Source of the DNA: Rhizophagus irregularis
Taxonomy: Eukaryota > Glomeromycota > Glomeromycetes > Glomerales > Glomeraceae
Reading direction: 5' to 3'
DNA: 64,000 bases
Assembly: GCF_026210795.1 (NCBI RefSeq)
Contig: NC_089438.1
Span: 1,943,501-2,007,500, forward strand
The first letter of the stretch is position 1, and each line of letters opens with the position of its first letter. The notes beneath the pieces were generated by a model. That model saw only the letters and a program-made list of their open reading frames with translations. It was not told the origin of the DNA and searched no databases. Below, in pieces: positions 20,978-33,333 of this stretch. A program made the position numbers and the translations under genes.

Positions 20978-21244
20978 ATCATCCAATGTAAGATTAATTT
21001 TTTTTACATATTGATATTAAAAAACTCAATTTTTTTTATTTAATAGGTTTTTACGTTAGGCTATATCTGTATACAGTAGATCTGGCCATGCAGCATATGA
21101 TGCAATAAAAACAATTATACGTTTACCATCAATTTCTACACTTAAAAGTTATATTAATGAATGTGAATTAAAAGTCTAAAACTGACCTGAATGGCAAGAT
21201 AAAATTGCTTATCAAGCCTATCAGAAAATAATTAAAAAATATTA
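20978..21244 (+). pseudogene. 3' continuation of the split multi-copy-family pseudogene
   Basis: After the AACAAGAT duplication the reading resumes 'YHPM', then a probable intron (GTAAGATTAATT…TTAATAG, about 20997-21046) and 'FLR-stop-AISVYSRSGHAAYDAI' and 'KTIIRLPSISTLKSYINECE', with several in-frame stops. One TAG stands where TGG (Trp) would fit. The same family as 16895-18130; function unknown. Confidence 0.55.
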
Positions 21245-21499
21245 AGATGGGTTTGGACAGTGGCAAATAAAACTGGCAAACTTACGCTGTTAGCAAAAAT
21301 CAGGTCACTATTAAGAAAGCTGGAAAACTGATGGGATGACATTACTCAGCTTTGGTAAACTATAGGCAAGGCAAATGGAATATTATAGTAGAACTTCGTA
21401 TTCATAACATACTAATTTATTTTTTATTAGTTTTTTCCCTTTTTAAAATTTTTTTTTTTTTTTACCCTGACTTTTTTGTTATTGTTCTTTTTTTCTTTT

Positions 21500-21805
21500 T
21501 GTATTCGAATTTGAGTTTTGTCTGCAGTAGCAGTGAGTCCTTAAGGGCATTCAAGGTGTAGACTAGGAGAATGGATTTCATTTAAAAAAGGACACCTTCA
21601 AGGTGAACTTACTTCCCTAGCTTAAGTTCTTCACTGACAGTACATACATGATTGCTTCGATGAAGTTAGTGGGTGGTGTAATTCTTGCAGTAAATTAGGA
21701 TTTTGATTAATTGTACGTGTATTGTATTAGCTTGTCTTATTTAAATCTTAATAAAGAATTATATGTGCTGCAGCAAAAAAAATAAATAAATAAATAAATT
21801 TTGAA
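21500..21805 (+). mobile_element. candidate 3' end of a non-LTR retroelement
   Basis: A locally GC-richer stretch ends in 'AATAAAGAATTATATGTGCT' then GCAGC and a simple A-rich tail (AAAAAAAATAAATAAATAAA…), as LINE or SINE 3' ends do. No reverse transcriptase fragment and no target duplication were found, so this is tentative. Confidence 0.35.
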
Positions 21806-22227
21806 ACTTTATTTTTCTCTTTAAATGATAAAATTTTGAAATTAATTTCGACAAATTTTTTTAAAAAAAAAAAATTAATTTTTGTAAATAGAACCTCCAG
21901 TTTTATAAACCAATTTCAAAACTTACAAAACAAATAAAATTAGCAAGTTCATTTAACTTTGATTTTCTAGTTAAAAATTAGATTTTTTTTATCTTTAATT
22001 TTTAAACAAAATGGTTTTAAATATTTCAAAAAATTTTTTTTTGTTTTAATTTTTTTTTTATTAAAATATTAACTAATATTCCAATTTTTAATATTTTTAT
22101 TTTACAAAATATTTTTTAATGCTTCATTTAATTTTTTTTATATTTTCAATTAAAACATTAATTAATGTTCTGATTTTTTTTTTGTAAAACTATTACTTTA
22201 AAAAAATGTTTTCTAATGTTTTTTATT

Positions 22228-23130
22228 CCAGCATGAATACTAATATTTCAGGTAAATTTCAAAAAAAATTTTAAAACTTTATAAAAACTTTTTTTTATTT
22301 TTATTAGTCCTAACATGGATATTGATATTTCAAGTAAATTTAGAAAAAAAATTTTGAAACTTTCTTTAATAAAATATTTTTAATACTAAAAAGTGTTTTT
22401 TTATTATTTTTTATATATAGGAAATCGGTTCTAGTATGGATACTGAATTCCAAAGATAAGTTTCAAAAAAAAAAATTTGAAACTTCTTTAAAAAAACATT
22501 TTTTAACATTTTTTTATATGTAATTGTAAGGATATCAGTTCTGGTATGGGATATCAAATTTAAAGGCAAGTTTTGAAAAATTTCTTCAAAACTATTAAAA
22601 AAATGTTTTTTAATATTTTTTTTTACATTTAATTGTAAGGATATTAGTTCTAGCGTAAATACTAAATTCCAAAGGCAAGTTTCAAAAAAAACTTTTTAAC
22701 ATTTTTTTTTATATTTAATTATAGTTCTGGTGTGAATACTGAATTCTAAAGATAAGTTTCAAATTTTTGAAACTTCAATAAAAAATGTTTTAATTATAGG
22801 GATGTCAGTTCTGGTATGGATACTGAATCCCAAAGGCAAAGTTTTGAAAAATCTCTTCAAAACTATTAAAAAAATGTTTTTTTATATTTAATTATAGGGA
22901 TATCAACTCCTACTTGGATACCAAATTCCAAAGGTAAGTTTTGAAGAATTTTCTTTAAAAATATTTAAAAAAACATTATTTACCATTTTTTTATATTAAT
23001 TGTAGGGAAATTGGTTCTGATGTGGATACTGAATCCCAAAGAGAAGTTTTGAAAAATTTTATAAAAAAAATATTTCATACTTTTATATATCCAACGTGGA
23101 TGCTGATTCCAGATAAGTTTTGAAAAAAAA
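22228..23130 (+). repeat. tandem array of ~10 exon-like 35-nt units in T-rich spacers
   Basis: Units begin near 22232, 22309, 22421, 22531, 22640, 22724, 22801, 22909, 23005 and 23091, at spacings of about 80-115. A typical core reads GATATCAGTTCTGGTATGGA followed by TACTGAATTCCAAAG. Most cores are preceded by a T-rich tract ending in AG (TATATAG, TTGTAAG, TTATAG) and followed by GTAAGT-, GCAAGT- or ATAAGT-like words. So each resembles a micro-exon with splice sites. The spacers are T/A runs including 'AAACTTCTTTAAAAAAAC'. Confidence 0.65.
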
Positions 23131-23271
23131 AATCAAAACTTTATAGTTTCTAACCAAGTAAATTTCAAACCATTTTTGAAACTTCTTTAAAAAAACGTTT
23201 TTTTTTTTATATTTTATATGTAGGAAATCCTAATATACCTTTTATTCATGGGGCGTCTTTAAAATATAGTA

Positions 23272-23380
23272 GGGTGTACGATATTAACGTACGAACTAGC
23301 CCGAGTTTGGGAGTTATGCACTTACACGCGATAACGTTAACGTTAATTCTGGCCAGTTCGTACGTTAATATCGTACACCC
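23272..23380. mobile_element. 109-bp palindromic MITE
   Basis: Perfect inverted ends: GGGTGTACGATATTAACGTA then CGAACT on the left, and the inverse on the right. The loop contains 'ACACGCGATAACGTTAACG' and 'TTCTGGCC'. A related single arm ('TTAACGTACAG…GATAGCGTTAATGTTAACT') lies at 23533-23583. Confidence 0.8.
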
Positions 23381-23749
23381 TCACTGTACATTTTGTTCAA
23401 TGATCTAAAAAAGTGTCTTTATAGATCTGTTCTAGATCTTACATACTATTACATTTACATATTATTTTTATTTGTTACTATATTTACATTGTCAAACTAT
23501 TAAACTATTGGAAACTAATAACTATTGCGTCCTTAACGTACAGTGAGTGGGTACTTGCACGTGATAGCGTTAATGTTAACTCCGGGTCTCCGGCGATCAA
23601 CTTAATTTTTGAAAAATTAGTATTATCTGTTATTTGAATGATCTCAACATAGTAAACTACGTATATAATTATCGTAGTATTATCGTTATGTAAAATAATA
23701 CGGATCTTAATTTGTATTTCGGAAAAGCTATTAAATTTTTTCATATTGC

Positions 23750-24135
23750 CGATTATAAAAGCACCACTTTTTTAAAGCTAAACTTTGAGGTGGTGCTTAA
23801 AGCATTTGGAATTTTTTTGTACCCGTTAACCGTGAAAATATTTTTGTACACCCATCTGCTATGTTTTACTTTATTTTTTTAAGTGTTTCATCATTAGGAA
23901 ATTGATGAAAATGAAAGGGAAATTGTAGATAAAGATAGTGAGTGATTCAGCTGATGAATTAGATGAATTTGAAGATGAAGAAATTGTTTTTTCAGAGTAA
24001 AATGAGTAAAATGTAAAATATATAAGATTCATTCAATTTTCAAATTTAAGGTGATACTTATATTTGTTTCTCAAGGTTTTTTTTCAAAAGGTCGGGTGGT
24101 GCTTAAAATTGGGTGGTATTTATAATCCGGAGAAT
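23750..24135. mobile_element. degenerate element with GGATTATAAATACCACC-type ends
   Basis: Left CCGATTATAAAAGCACCACT and right the inverse of CCGGATTATAAATACCACCC match at most positions; 'GTGGTGCTTAAA' repeats on both sides. The centre (about 23905-24000) encodes a short acidic stretch with stops ('DELDEFEDEEIVFSE'), like the acidic tails of pogo-type transposases. Confidence 0.45.
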
Positions 24136-24249
24136 ACGATAATTTACAATCTCTATATCAAATTTGGTAAGATTATAAAGTACAGTACAAATATTTCAAT
24201 TTACATTTCAATTTTACATTATCAAAAAGAATCAAGATATTACTAGATC

Positions 24250-24420
24250 AATCAGTCCTTAATATAATGAACATTTCCAGTTTTTCACTTAACGAAGAAT
24301 TTTTAAAAGAATTTAATTGGACCGATTTCATTATAACTTAAAGTGTTATGAAAAAATTCGTTATAAAAAAAAAAAAAAGCAAAAGTTTATTATCGAGGAG
24401 GTTAGACTTGTTTAAAAAAT
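24250..24420. mobile_element. decayed relative of the 9230 pogo-type MITE
   Basis: Traces of the same words (CAGTCCTTAATATAATGAAC, TTCATTATAACTT, ATTCGTTATAAAA, and TTATCGAGGAGGTTAGACTTG at the right end) in order and inverse orientation. Strongly eroded. Confidence 0.4.
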
Positions 24421-24673
24421 GTTTAAAATGAAAATATTTCTATTATTGAGAAATGTTAAAAAATTTTTGTTTTATTTTTATATTTTTATTTTTTTTTTGG
24501 ACATTTACAGAATGTATAAAATGTATTGAAAAATTTTGTCAGCAAAAACTTGTACAATTATTTTTTTTTTTGGCATTTATAAATATGAAGGTTCGAGCTA
24601 TAAATTTATTTTAAATGTTATAAAATGAATTTCAATAATAAAAATAATAAATGTAAGTAATTTGAATAATAAT

Positions 24674-24773
24674 GTCAAGTATGAATTTCAATAATAAATG
24701 TAATTTGTCAAGTATGAATTTCAATAATAAATGTAATTTGTCAAGTATGAATTTTAATAATAAATGTAATTTG
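24674..24773. repeat. 33-bp minisatellite, three copies
   Basis: GTCAAGTATGAATTTCAATA followed by ATAAATGTAATTT repeats at 24674, 24707 and 24740, nearly identical. Partial copies flank it on both sides. Confidence 0.85.
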
Positions 24774-25482
24774 AATAATAATGATAATAATGTCGAGTAC
24801 ATTTTTTACAAACTTCACATGAACTTTTACAATAATAGCTTTTAAGACATTTTTTTAAAAAACCAGTTACGTGATCATTTACGCGATGACCTAATAATAA
24901 CAAAGTGCCGGTTTCTTTAAATAGTAATTTCTCAGAATATCTTGTGCGGTATACAATAATTATAATGATGTTCCTTAGTGAATCCTTACTTAAATATTAC
25001 TTAAATGCTTAAAGTATGGTGTACACTTGAATGGTAGGCAGCGCGACTATCATTGTAACAAACCTACCGGCATAACCTTAGTGTGATTACGTAAATTCAA
25101 TTATTCACATTATTGGTCATTAACTCTATATACGTTATATATACCAACATGAATGGTTATTTTTTTTTAAAAAAAAATAAATAAATTGTTGAATTATCGA
25201 TCCCTATCTAATCTCTCTCTCTTTTTTTTTATCGGTAAAGATGTTACACAAATACCAAGAGAATTTTTGTTAAAATTAAAAAAAGATGTACTTTATGTAC
25301 GACATATGAGTATGTGAATCGTAAAACAAAAATGTCTTATCCTAAAAAAAAAAATATTACTTGAATAATATTTCATTATCAATTGATAAGAAGAAAATTT
25401 TTTCTTAATGAAACATTTTTTTAAAAAAATAGGAATTTATATATGAAGAAATTAATATTTTTAATTAATCTCATTATTTATG
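24774..25482. other. intergenic, no recognised gene
   Basis: AT-rich spacer with no open frame, palindrome or motif that I could support. Confidence 0.4.
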
Positions 25483-25562
25483 AATCCCACAATCCCACAA
25501 TCCCGCAATCCCGCAATCCCGCAATCCCGCAATCCCGCAATAACGCAATCCCGAAATCCCGC
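25483..25562. repeat. (AATCCCGC)n 8-bp tandem repeat
   Basis: About ten copies: two AATCCCAC, then five AATCCCGC and variants (AATAACGC, AATCCCGA, AATCCCGC). GC-rich island in AT-rich DNA. Not followed by further tandem copies, so I do not read it as a telomere. Confidence 0.85.
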
Positions 25563-26223
25563 GTCCTTGTATGTTGTATCTGACAATATCAGGAAATTCA
25601 TATAAAGAAATCATACACAAATGGGGCGTGGATCATTTTAACAATAAAAAAAAAAAAAAAGTGAACTAATTCTTTTTTGGAAATTAATAAAAAAAATATT
25701 ATTATTTCTGATTATTAAGATGAAAACTTTATTAATTTGATTTTAATTAATTTTAATTGATTTAACAAAAAAAAAAACTTTATATATTTATTATTATTAT
25801 TATTATTATAAAACAACAAAAAAAAAAAAACTTTTTTAATTAATTATACATACATACAAAAAAGTTTTTTTTTTCAGCAAAAAAAAAGGGAAAGGAAAAA
25901 AAAGAAATTCCATTTTCCATATTATATACACTATATATAACAAATTCACAATAATAATAATTTAAATAGTTAAATAGTAAAAAAAAAAATAATAAAATTA
26001 TATATATACGTAATATAAATGTAATATATATATGGGTGGTATATAAATAATTATTTCTTTTTTCTTTTTCTCTTTTTTTTTTCTTCATTAGTGTGTGAAA
26101 AAAAGCTTTGTAAGTTTTGCGTGAAAAGAATAAAATGTAATGAATTATATTGAACATAAAAAAAAACGAAGGGTAATTAAAAATATTACAAAATGTATAT
26201 ATATATATTTGTTATGTATATAT
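25563..26223. other. aquaporin 3' flank, homopolymer-rich
   Basis: Downstream of the aquaporin stop. Contains an (ATT)n run near 25787-25808, poly-A/T runs and AATAAA-like words on the minus strand. A 105-codon minus frame here is low-complexity and not a gene. Confidence 0.5.
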
Positions 26224-27313
26224 TTAGTTTTGGGATTCTATGTCATGCTTATCAGCTTTAGGTTCCCCCTTTCCGCATCTTTCGCATGCTTTTATTTCTT
26301 TAGGGTTCTCATTATTGCAATTTTCGCATTTGTTAAATTTACGATTAACAACATTAATATTTAATATATTTAATATATGCCAATAACCTGCTGCTAATAA
26401 ACTACCTAAAGTAGGACCAACATAATAAATCCAATGAGCACGACCGTATTGGTTTGCAACAATAGCGGGACCAAGAGTTCTGGCGGGATTTAAAGAAGCT
26501 CCCGTATATGGACCAGCGCACAAAGCTGAAATAAATAAGGACATTCCAATACCAAATGGAGCAAGATATTTACCATAACGTTCACCAGCTAAAATAAGCA
26601 CAGCCATGGTTAACACTGAAGTTGCAAACATTTCCATAAAGAGACCTTGAGCTACTGAAACTCCATCTGCAAGTAAGGTTGCTGCATTAGGGGCTTCAGG
26701 TTGAATCAAGTCAATGAGCCATGATCCAAATAAAGCTCCTAAGAATTGAGATACTATGTACAAAATTCCTCTATGCCATGGAAAATCTTTCGGGTTCGTA
26801 GCCATTAAAGCGATAGTAATGGATGGATTGAACACTAAAAAAAAGAATGAGTAAAATAAGCTATCTATAAATGCACAATATTTGAAAAATAATCATGTTG
26901 GATGAGGAATTTTCATTTACCTCCTCCAGAGATTGGAGCCCAAATGAACACATTAACAAAAAGTGAGAAACCGAAACAGAATGGAATAGCAAAACCCGGT
27001 CTACATAATGAGGAAAAAAAATTATAATGGTGCTAAATAAATAAGAAAAAAGAAAGAAAAAAAATGTATGAAAAAAAAATACTCACAATGGTGAACCAGC
27101 TGCATTATTTAAAAAATTTACAGCACCGCCGACACCTGTTTATGAAATTATGAAACAAAATTTTTAACATTTGGATTTTAAAAGGAAAGGATCAAAAGAA
27201 GATCGTTGATATTAATACGTACCCATGAATAAAAAGTAAGCGGTTCCAACAAACTCGCCAAAGGCTCCAGCGACATATTTATGTCTTTGGTCTACATTTA
27301 AACTTGAAAGCAT
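26224..27313 (-). CDS. aquaporin (MIP family) with C-terminal CxxC...CxxC motif
   Basis: Membrane channel for water and perhaps small solutes. Four exons (27313-27223, 27135-27087, 27000-26921, 26834-26224), 276 residues, all GT-AG and in frame. The hallmarks are present: a first box NPS (residues 76-78, 'SGGVFNPSIT') instead of NPA, and a second box NPA (189-191, 'TGASLNPARTLGP') with the selectivity-filter Arg192. Six hydrophobic segments are visible (about 15-35, 48-68, 95-116, 135-155, 164-182, 205-230). After the last helix there is 'CENCNNENPKEIKACERCGK', with Cys243, Cys246, Cys257 and Cys260 spaced like a zinc ribbon. That is not a normal aquaporin part. The Asp/Ser loop C is short, so a water-type channel is more likely than an aquaglyceroporin, but substrate cannot be settled from sequence. 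Confidence 0.92.
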
Positions 27314-30300
27314 TTTTTTATTTTTTTTGAATTTAGTTTTTAATTGTACGTTATCGTTAACAAGTCAATAATATTATTCGTAAAAATATATGATATCGAT
27401 ATATATTATTATAATGATTCAAAGAAAATTTGATTTTTTTTCTTTCCGTCTCTTGCAGAAAAATTGAGGGACTATTTATAATAAAACAAATTTTTTTTTT
27501 TATAAAAAATAAAATAAAAAACAAGTTTTTTTAATCCTGTACAATATTATAGTATACATAATCATATATAAATATAAATATATATTATATCTTAATATAT
27601 GTTTATTTAAGTAATATAATATTAAAAAAGAAAAAGAATCAATCAAATGTAATTTTTTTGTTTATATTTTATTTACAACAATAATAATAAACGTGTAAAT
27701 TAAGATAAATTTTTCAATTAAAAAAAAAAAGTTTTTTTAAAATATATGTTACTCAATATAATTTTATTATTGTAGGATTTTCTTTTTATAGTATAATTAT
27801 TGTTACATGACATTTTGAATGCTTTATTTTATTGTGGAGGTAAGAATGGCCGAAGATCAAAAAAAGAAAGAACAAAAAAAAAAAAATTTTTTTTTATGTT
27901 ATTGGTAAAAGAAAAAAAATTTTTTTTTTTATTATATCAAATAAAAACAACTAAGCCAGATTTATCCAAATACTGTAAGAAAGGATGAAAAAGTTCACAA
28001 GTAAAAAAAAAAAAAAAGCCATTAAACCCAAATAATTTATTTAAATGAAATTTAAAAAAAGAGAGAAACAATAATCATTCTTTATCATGCAAAAAGCGCC
28101 ATGCAAAAGTTTCAAATTAATAAACATGATTTTGGATAATAAAATATTTCTGATTATGGAATTCTTCGATTAAAAAAAGTACTTGTAATATTTACTTCAT
28201 ATTAGTAAGAAAGATAACAATCATGGATTCATTAGGTAATATTTTGAAAATGATTAAAATGATTGCAGTAAGTTTAATCGAATCGAAAAATTTGTAAAAA
28301 AAATAATTAAAATAATTAAAATATTAATGATTTTTATAATTTCAAGTTTATATTAACGTTATTTGGAAATGATGCGGATCGAATCGAATATTGAAAAATG
28401 TATTAGCCACATTTTATCGCGTTTCATATCAGGTTTTTTTCCTAATGTGTGAAAATTTTCAAAAAACAAAATTTTTAAGTAAAAAAGATCATTTAAGTAA
28501 AAAATAGATGTTCAAAGATTTTTCTTATACGTTAAAATCATTTATTAATCGCTGCGAAAGATTTCGTTAAATTACCAAAATTGAAAATTTGCGGAGTTGC
28601 TCAAGTAAATTTGTGACGAAAAAATTTACATTACAAATCTGTGTAATTATAAACGCACAAACTTCGTACAATGATACAAGTGAAGTTGTTATAATGCAGA
28701 AGAATCTTATTAACGTCAAACGCGGTACTATTATTTGTTGTTTACGCATAATTAACAAAATTGTATGATTACATATCACATATATATATACATATATACA
28801 TATATACATATATATATATATAGTAATTTATAACACTCTCAACAATTGTAAACATTCTTCTCCGAAGTAAGTTGTCCCATTTATTGGCGTATTTACCAAC
28901 TTTCCTCCTTTAACCTTCTAAATATCCATCCGTTTAAAGATGTATTAAGACTTATTTGTTAAGGTATAACTAAAAATGTTACTTAATTTTGTATTAAATT
29001 GATGCAATGATTTAAATGGTGTAACTAACAACGGGTTTATACAACATTTCCTTTCTAATATTTATCTTTTGGATTATTTTATCGTCGTGTTAATAAAGTA
29101 GAAATAAAAAAATTTTATGTAGCATGTGATAATAACACAAAAAAAAAAACGCCTATCGGCCCAAGAGAATTTTTTTATATGTATTTCTTTTTTTGTACCA
29201 TCTTTAAGTTCATTATAATTTACTCATTTTAATCCTTACCCGACCAAAAACCCGTAATTGTAAATCTATTTTTAAATCATATCACATGACTGTTGATTAT
29301 TATTACCTGGTTTATTCAACTTTTTACCATTGACATACGTTGCTCCAATGTCACTCCCTTCTCCTTAGCCAGCTTATCAAAAATATTCAAGAATAAAGAA
29401 TATTGTTTTAATGGCGTCTCTTTAATTTGAAACTCATTCCTCGTTTGTCATTTACAATAGCGCAAAAGGCCGAGTGTCACTTAGTGTGATATGCCATTAT
29501 TTTAAGTAATTTAAGTTAAGTTATTTACTTATCATGTATCGCGTAAACAGTCATGTTTCATATGATTAGGATGAATATTTCTGTATGTAAAAAACTTTGG
29601 GATCCAGAATTCATCATTATATAATTTAAAAATGGTAAAATGACGCATCATTATCTATTAATAGTTCGTAAGCATATGACGCCATGAAAAAATGAGAATT
29701 TGATTATCTAAAACAATGTTTTCTGTGTGACGAAAAGTAATCGGAGTAATGTGGAGTACTGAAGTACGACTTAAAAACCACAGTAAATTGCATAAGTACA
29801 ATAATAAAATTGGAATCTTTGATGAATTAACTTAGATATCCGCGTTACATTCGTTTTTATGTTTGACATTTGATTAAATAAGTTGACGGGAAGAAGAAAT
29901 GGTCAAGAATATCAAAAATATTTAATTCAATAAACGTTTATTATATATAATATATATATACATGTATATTACAATGTCAATTCTTAGATATTTCCGTCTT
30001 TGTTTATTGTTATTGATATTTTTGTTAATGTTATTGTTACGAGTTTTTTACTTACCGAATTGTTCAACCGATCAAAAAAATAATATATATATATTTTTTT
30101 AAAAAAATGATAATAATAATAAAATAATAATAAATAAACAAATTCATGTTTATATATATATATTTTCATTAAAAAAGGTAACATTTTCTAATTTAACATA
30201 TATTTTTTCTTCTTAATATTTTATTAATGCGTTAAAATTTATATTTTTTGTAACTTTTTTCGCTGTAATCCGTTGTGGTAATTAATAATATTTGATATAC

Positions 30301-32330
30301 ATTATTATTATTACACAAAAATTTACTATTATAAAATTTGTAAGATTGTAAAAAGATTTGTAAGATATTATTGTGTACTCTGTACATCAAATACACCTTA
30401 TGATACCAACCCTTAAATATCACTGCATTAATTATCATGACCTTTTCGATTTTTCGATTTTAAATTGATTTACTATTTTAGTAAACAGATCCAAAAATAT
30501 AAAGAAATTTCTTAAAGAAGTATTTTATTCTATTACTTGAAATTTGAAAAATTTTTTCTATCATTTTCGTAAATTGGGGAAATAATCATTTTATTTGAAA
30601 AGCGGGTAAAACCCAAGTTTTTTTTTGACATCCGACCCAGTCTTTGGAAAAACGAATGAAATTAAGTAAATCACATGATTTAAATTAAACCTAGTGAAAC
30701 TAGTAAAACAGCCAAAATTCCTAATTTAATTCATTGTTTAACTCTGGACTTTTCAACTCGGTATATTTTTATTAACTGCAATGTATTTACAAACAAATAT
30801 GAAAATCATTATGTGACACATGGTTCTAACTACATTTGAGATTAGTAAAGCTCTTTTCCTATTCTCTATTTTAATACTTTTTTTTCATTGAAGAATATTC
30901 TGAATTTTTTTTGTTTCATGTTCGTGTAATATGATTTTTTCGTTGTTACGGATCTTAGTTCCTGACCAAAGAAACCGACATGACCGACATTGATTTACGC
31001 AATCAAAAAAGTTTATTTTCTTAGTGTAACTAAACGTCAATTAACTTAATATGGTATATATTATAATAGACTTTTTTTCGAACAAAGAACTTTCTTATGG
31101 GAACGGAGTGGGAACGGAGTTTATTTTTATGTTTGAAACTAATTTCCATTTCAAAATGAGAAAATGAGAATTTTGCTGTTTATTGCTATTTGCCGTCATT
31201 CTGATTGATAATTTAGGAATCTTTAGCCATTGTTTGGGCCGAGTTATAAAAGTGTAACATTCCGAAACATATCGATTATAGGATTTTTGAACAATAGAAA
31301 ATTTTTTTGATCCATGTTACAAATTCCGTAAGCGTAACTTAAAATAAAGAAATTACTAAATTTGTATTAATAATTTTTTTTTTCTTTTGTATATACCTAA
31401 AATGAACGAAAGAATTTAAATTTGGGAATATAAAAAGAATTGTGGCGAAAAAAAAAATAATGTGGCAATCAATAAAATGACAGTCCCGTTGTCCCGTTCA
31501 AAACTTTTTTTGTTTATCAAAAAAAATCACATGTAAAATTATAAAAGAACCTTTCCCTAATAATTTAATAAGAAGATTTTTAGAATTTCGAATTTTAAAA
31601 GGAAAAAGTAATTATATGTTATATGTATTATATGTTTGTTTTTATTATCCTTTGTTCCTTTTTACTTTTAATAAATTTTATTTTACTTTTTACTTTTTAA
31701 TAAAACTAAATTTATTAAAAAACTTATTTTTAAAAAAGATTTGGAAAAAAAAAAAAAGATTAAAAATAAACGATTTTTTGACGGTTCACTCATTATAAAT
31801 TACTATTTAAGGATATTGGAGTCCATAACTGACTGAACCTTAAAAAATTCTTGTAAAATCAAAGCATAAATGCAGTGTTTGCCGAGACTTCCTACTATAT
31901 AAGATGTAATAGGAGAAATTTCTCCGTTAAAAGAAGATGTAAATAAGCGCGGGATTTTCCTGAGTCATCAAACATATTTTTAACCTGCAGTGTTCATCTT
32001 ATCCCCTAATATTTTTTCTTTTACTTAAATCAATTTCCTAAATTAACTTAATTAATTTCGTTCTAGAACTGATCATCATATTTCATTTGATCTTTTGATG
32101 AATTTATAAAATTTCTTCATTATTTTCAATCGCTATTACTGTTTTGCATTACATTGAATTACTTTTGACATTATCTTGATTTATTATTATCATTATTATT
32201 CATTATAATTCATTATTTTAATTTCTTATCTATTATCTAACTAAATATTCTTTCACGATAAACGGATAAAGTCATATATCTCCCTTGTTCTAAATTTATC
32301 TTTTTATTTTTAAAAAAGTTATTCTAACTT
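27314..32330. other. large intergenic region, no recognised gene
   Basis: About 5 kb of AT-rich DNA right of the aquaporin start. Long T runs just upstream of the ATG probably belong to the promoter. TA-rich microsatellites at about 28780-28822 and 29945-29965. Open frames are short, AT-driven and without motifs. Confidence 0.5.
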
Positions 32331-32565
32331 TTTTGAAGAATTTCTAACTTTTTTTGAGATCATTTCAAGGATTTTCTAACTTTTTTGAGATTATTTTGAA
32401 GAAATTTCTAACTTTTTTAAGTATATTTCGAAGAATTTCTAACTTTTTAAAGATTATTTTTGAAGAATTTCTAACTTTTTAAAGATCATTTTGAAGAATT
32501 TTGAGATCATTTGAGATTATTTTTAAGAATTTCTAAACTTTTTTAAGATTATTTTGAAGAATTGA
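32331..32565. repeat. ~35-bp degenerate tandem repeat
   Basis: About seven copies of GAAGAATTTCTAACTTTTTT followed by GAGATTATTTT, with length variation. Confidence 0.8.
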
Positions 32566-33099
32566 TAAGGTTTAATAAAGAAATTTTTTTTTTCTCTCTA
32601 AAATTAATAATAATATATTTACATTCAAAAAAGAAATTCATTAAAAATATACATTATTATACGTATTATACGCGCATTACTTTTTTTAATAAATTAATTA
32701 TAAATTAATTCTACCAATTAAAAAAATGTTCTTTGTCACTTATTTATGAAAAAAAGAGATTCGACTTTTTTATAATTCATTATAACAACAAATTAAGCTA
32801 TTACATTAATAGTATATATGCTGTAATATCAAAACAATTTAATTAGACTAACTCAATCAATAAATTAAAATTAGCCAGTTAATCCTTTTTGCTAATATTG
32901 TAATATCAGTTTCTCGTTTTAAATGTGTTCTGATCCATTCAAGTATTAATTTTTCACAAAGAAAAAAATTACTGTTTTTATAATCCTTTTTTACCTTAGT
33001 TTTGAAAAAATCTTTCATATTTAATGACCAATCATATAGTTATACTATTTTATTCACTTGTTCGCCGTTAACATTTTATTGAATTTATAATATAGTTAT

Positions 33100-33215
33100 T
33101 AATATAGTGTAAAAAAACTATACTGTGTATATAAAAAGCTATACTGTATAAATAAAAAACTATACCGTATAGATAAAAAAATTATACTGTATACTGTATA
33201 GATTTTCGTCAACTA
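33100..33215. repeat. ~25-bp tandem repeat of ACTATACTGTATA
   Basis: Four to five copies of AAAAACTATACTGTATA with short AT spacers (ATAAAAA). A (TA)n run follows at about 33305-33333. Confidence 0.75.
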
Positions 33216-33333
33216 TACTTACTATACAACATCGGAGATATCAATATCGTTTAACTGATATTCAATTAGATGTTCATTCACCGCACTGTTATACCTGCGT
33301 CCCGATATATATATAATATATATATATATATCG

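Noticed and set aside
22228-23130. CRISPR array
   Set aside because: Repeats are degenerate, spacers are T-rich and mutually similar, and the genome is eukaryotic.
25483-25562. Telomeric repeat
   Set aside because: The unit is not TTAGGG-like, is short and lies internally between unique sequences.
26140-26364. Plus frame overlapping the aquaporin 3' end
   Set aside because: Antisense shadow of the aquaporin C-terminus.
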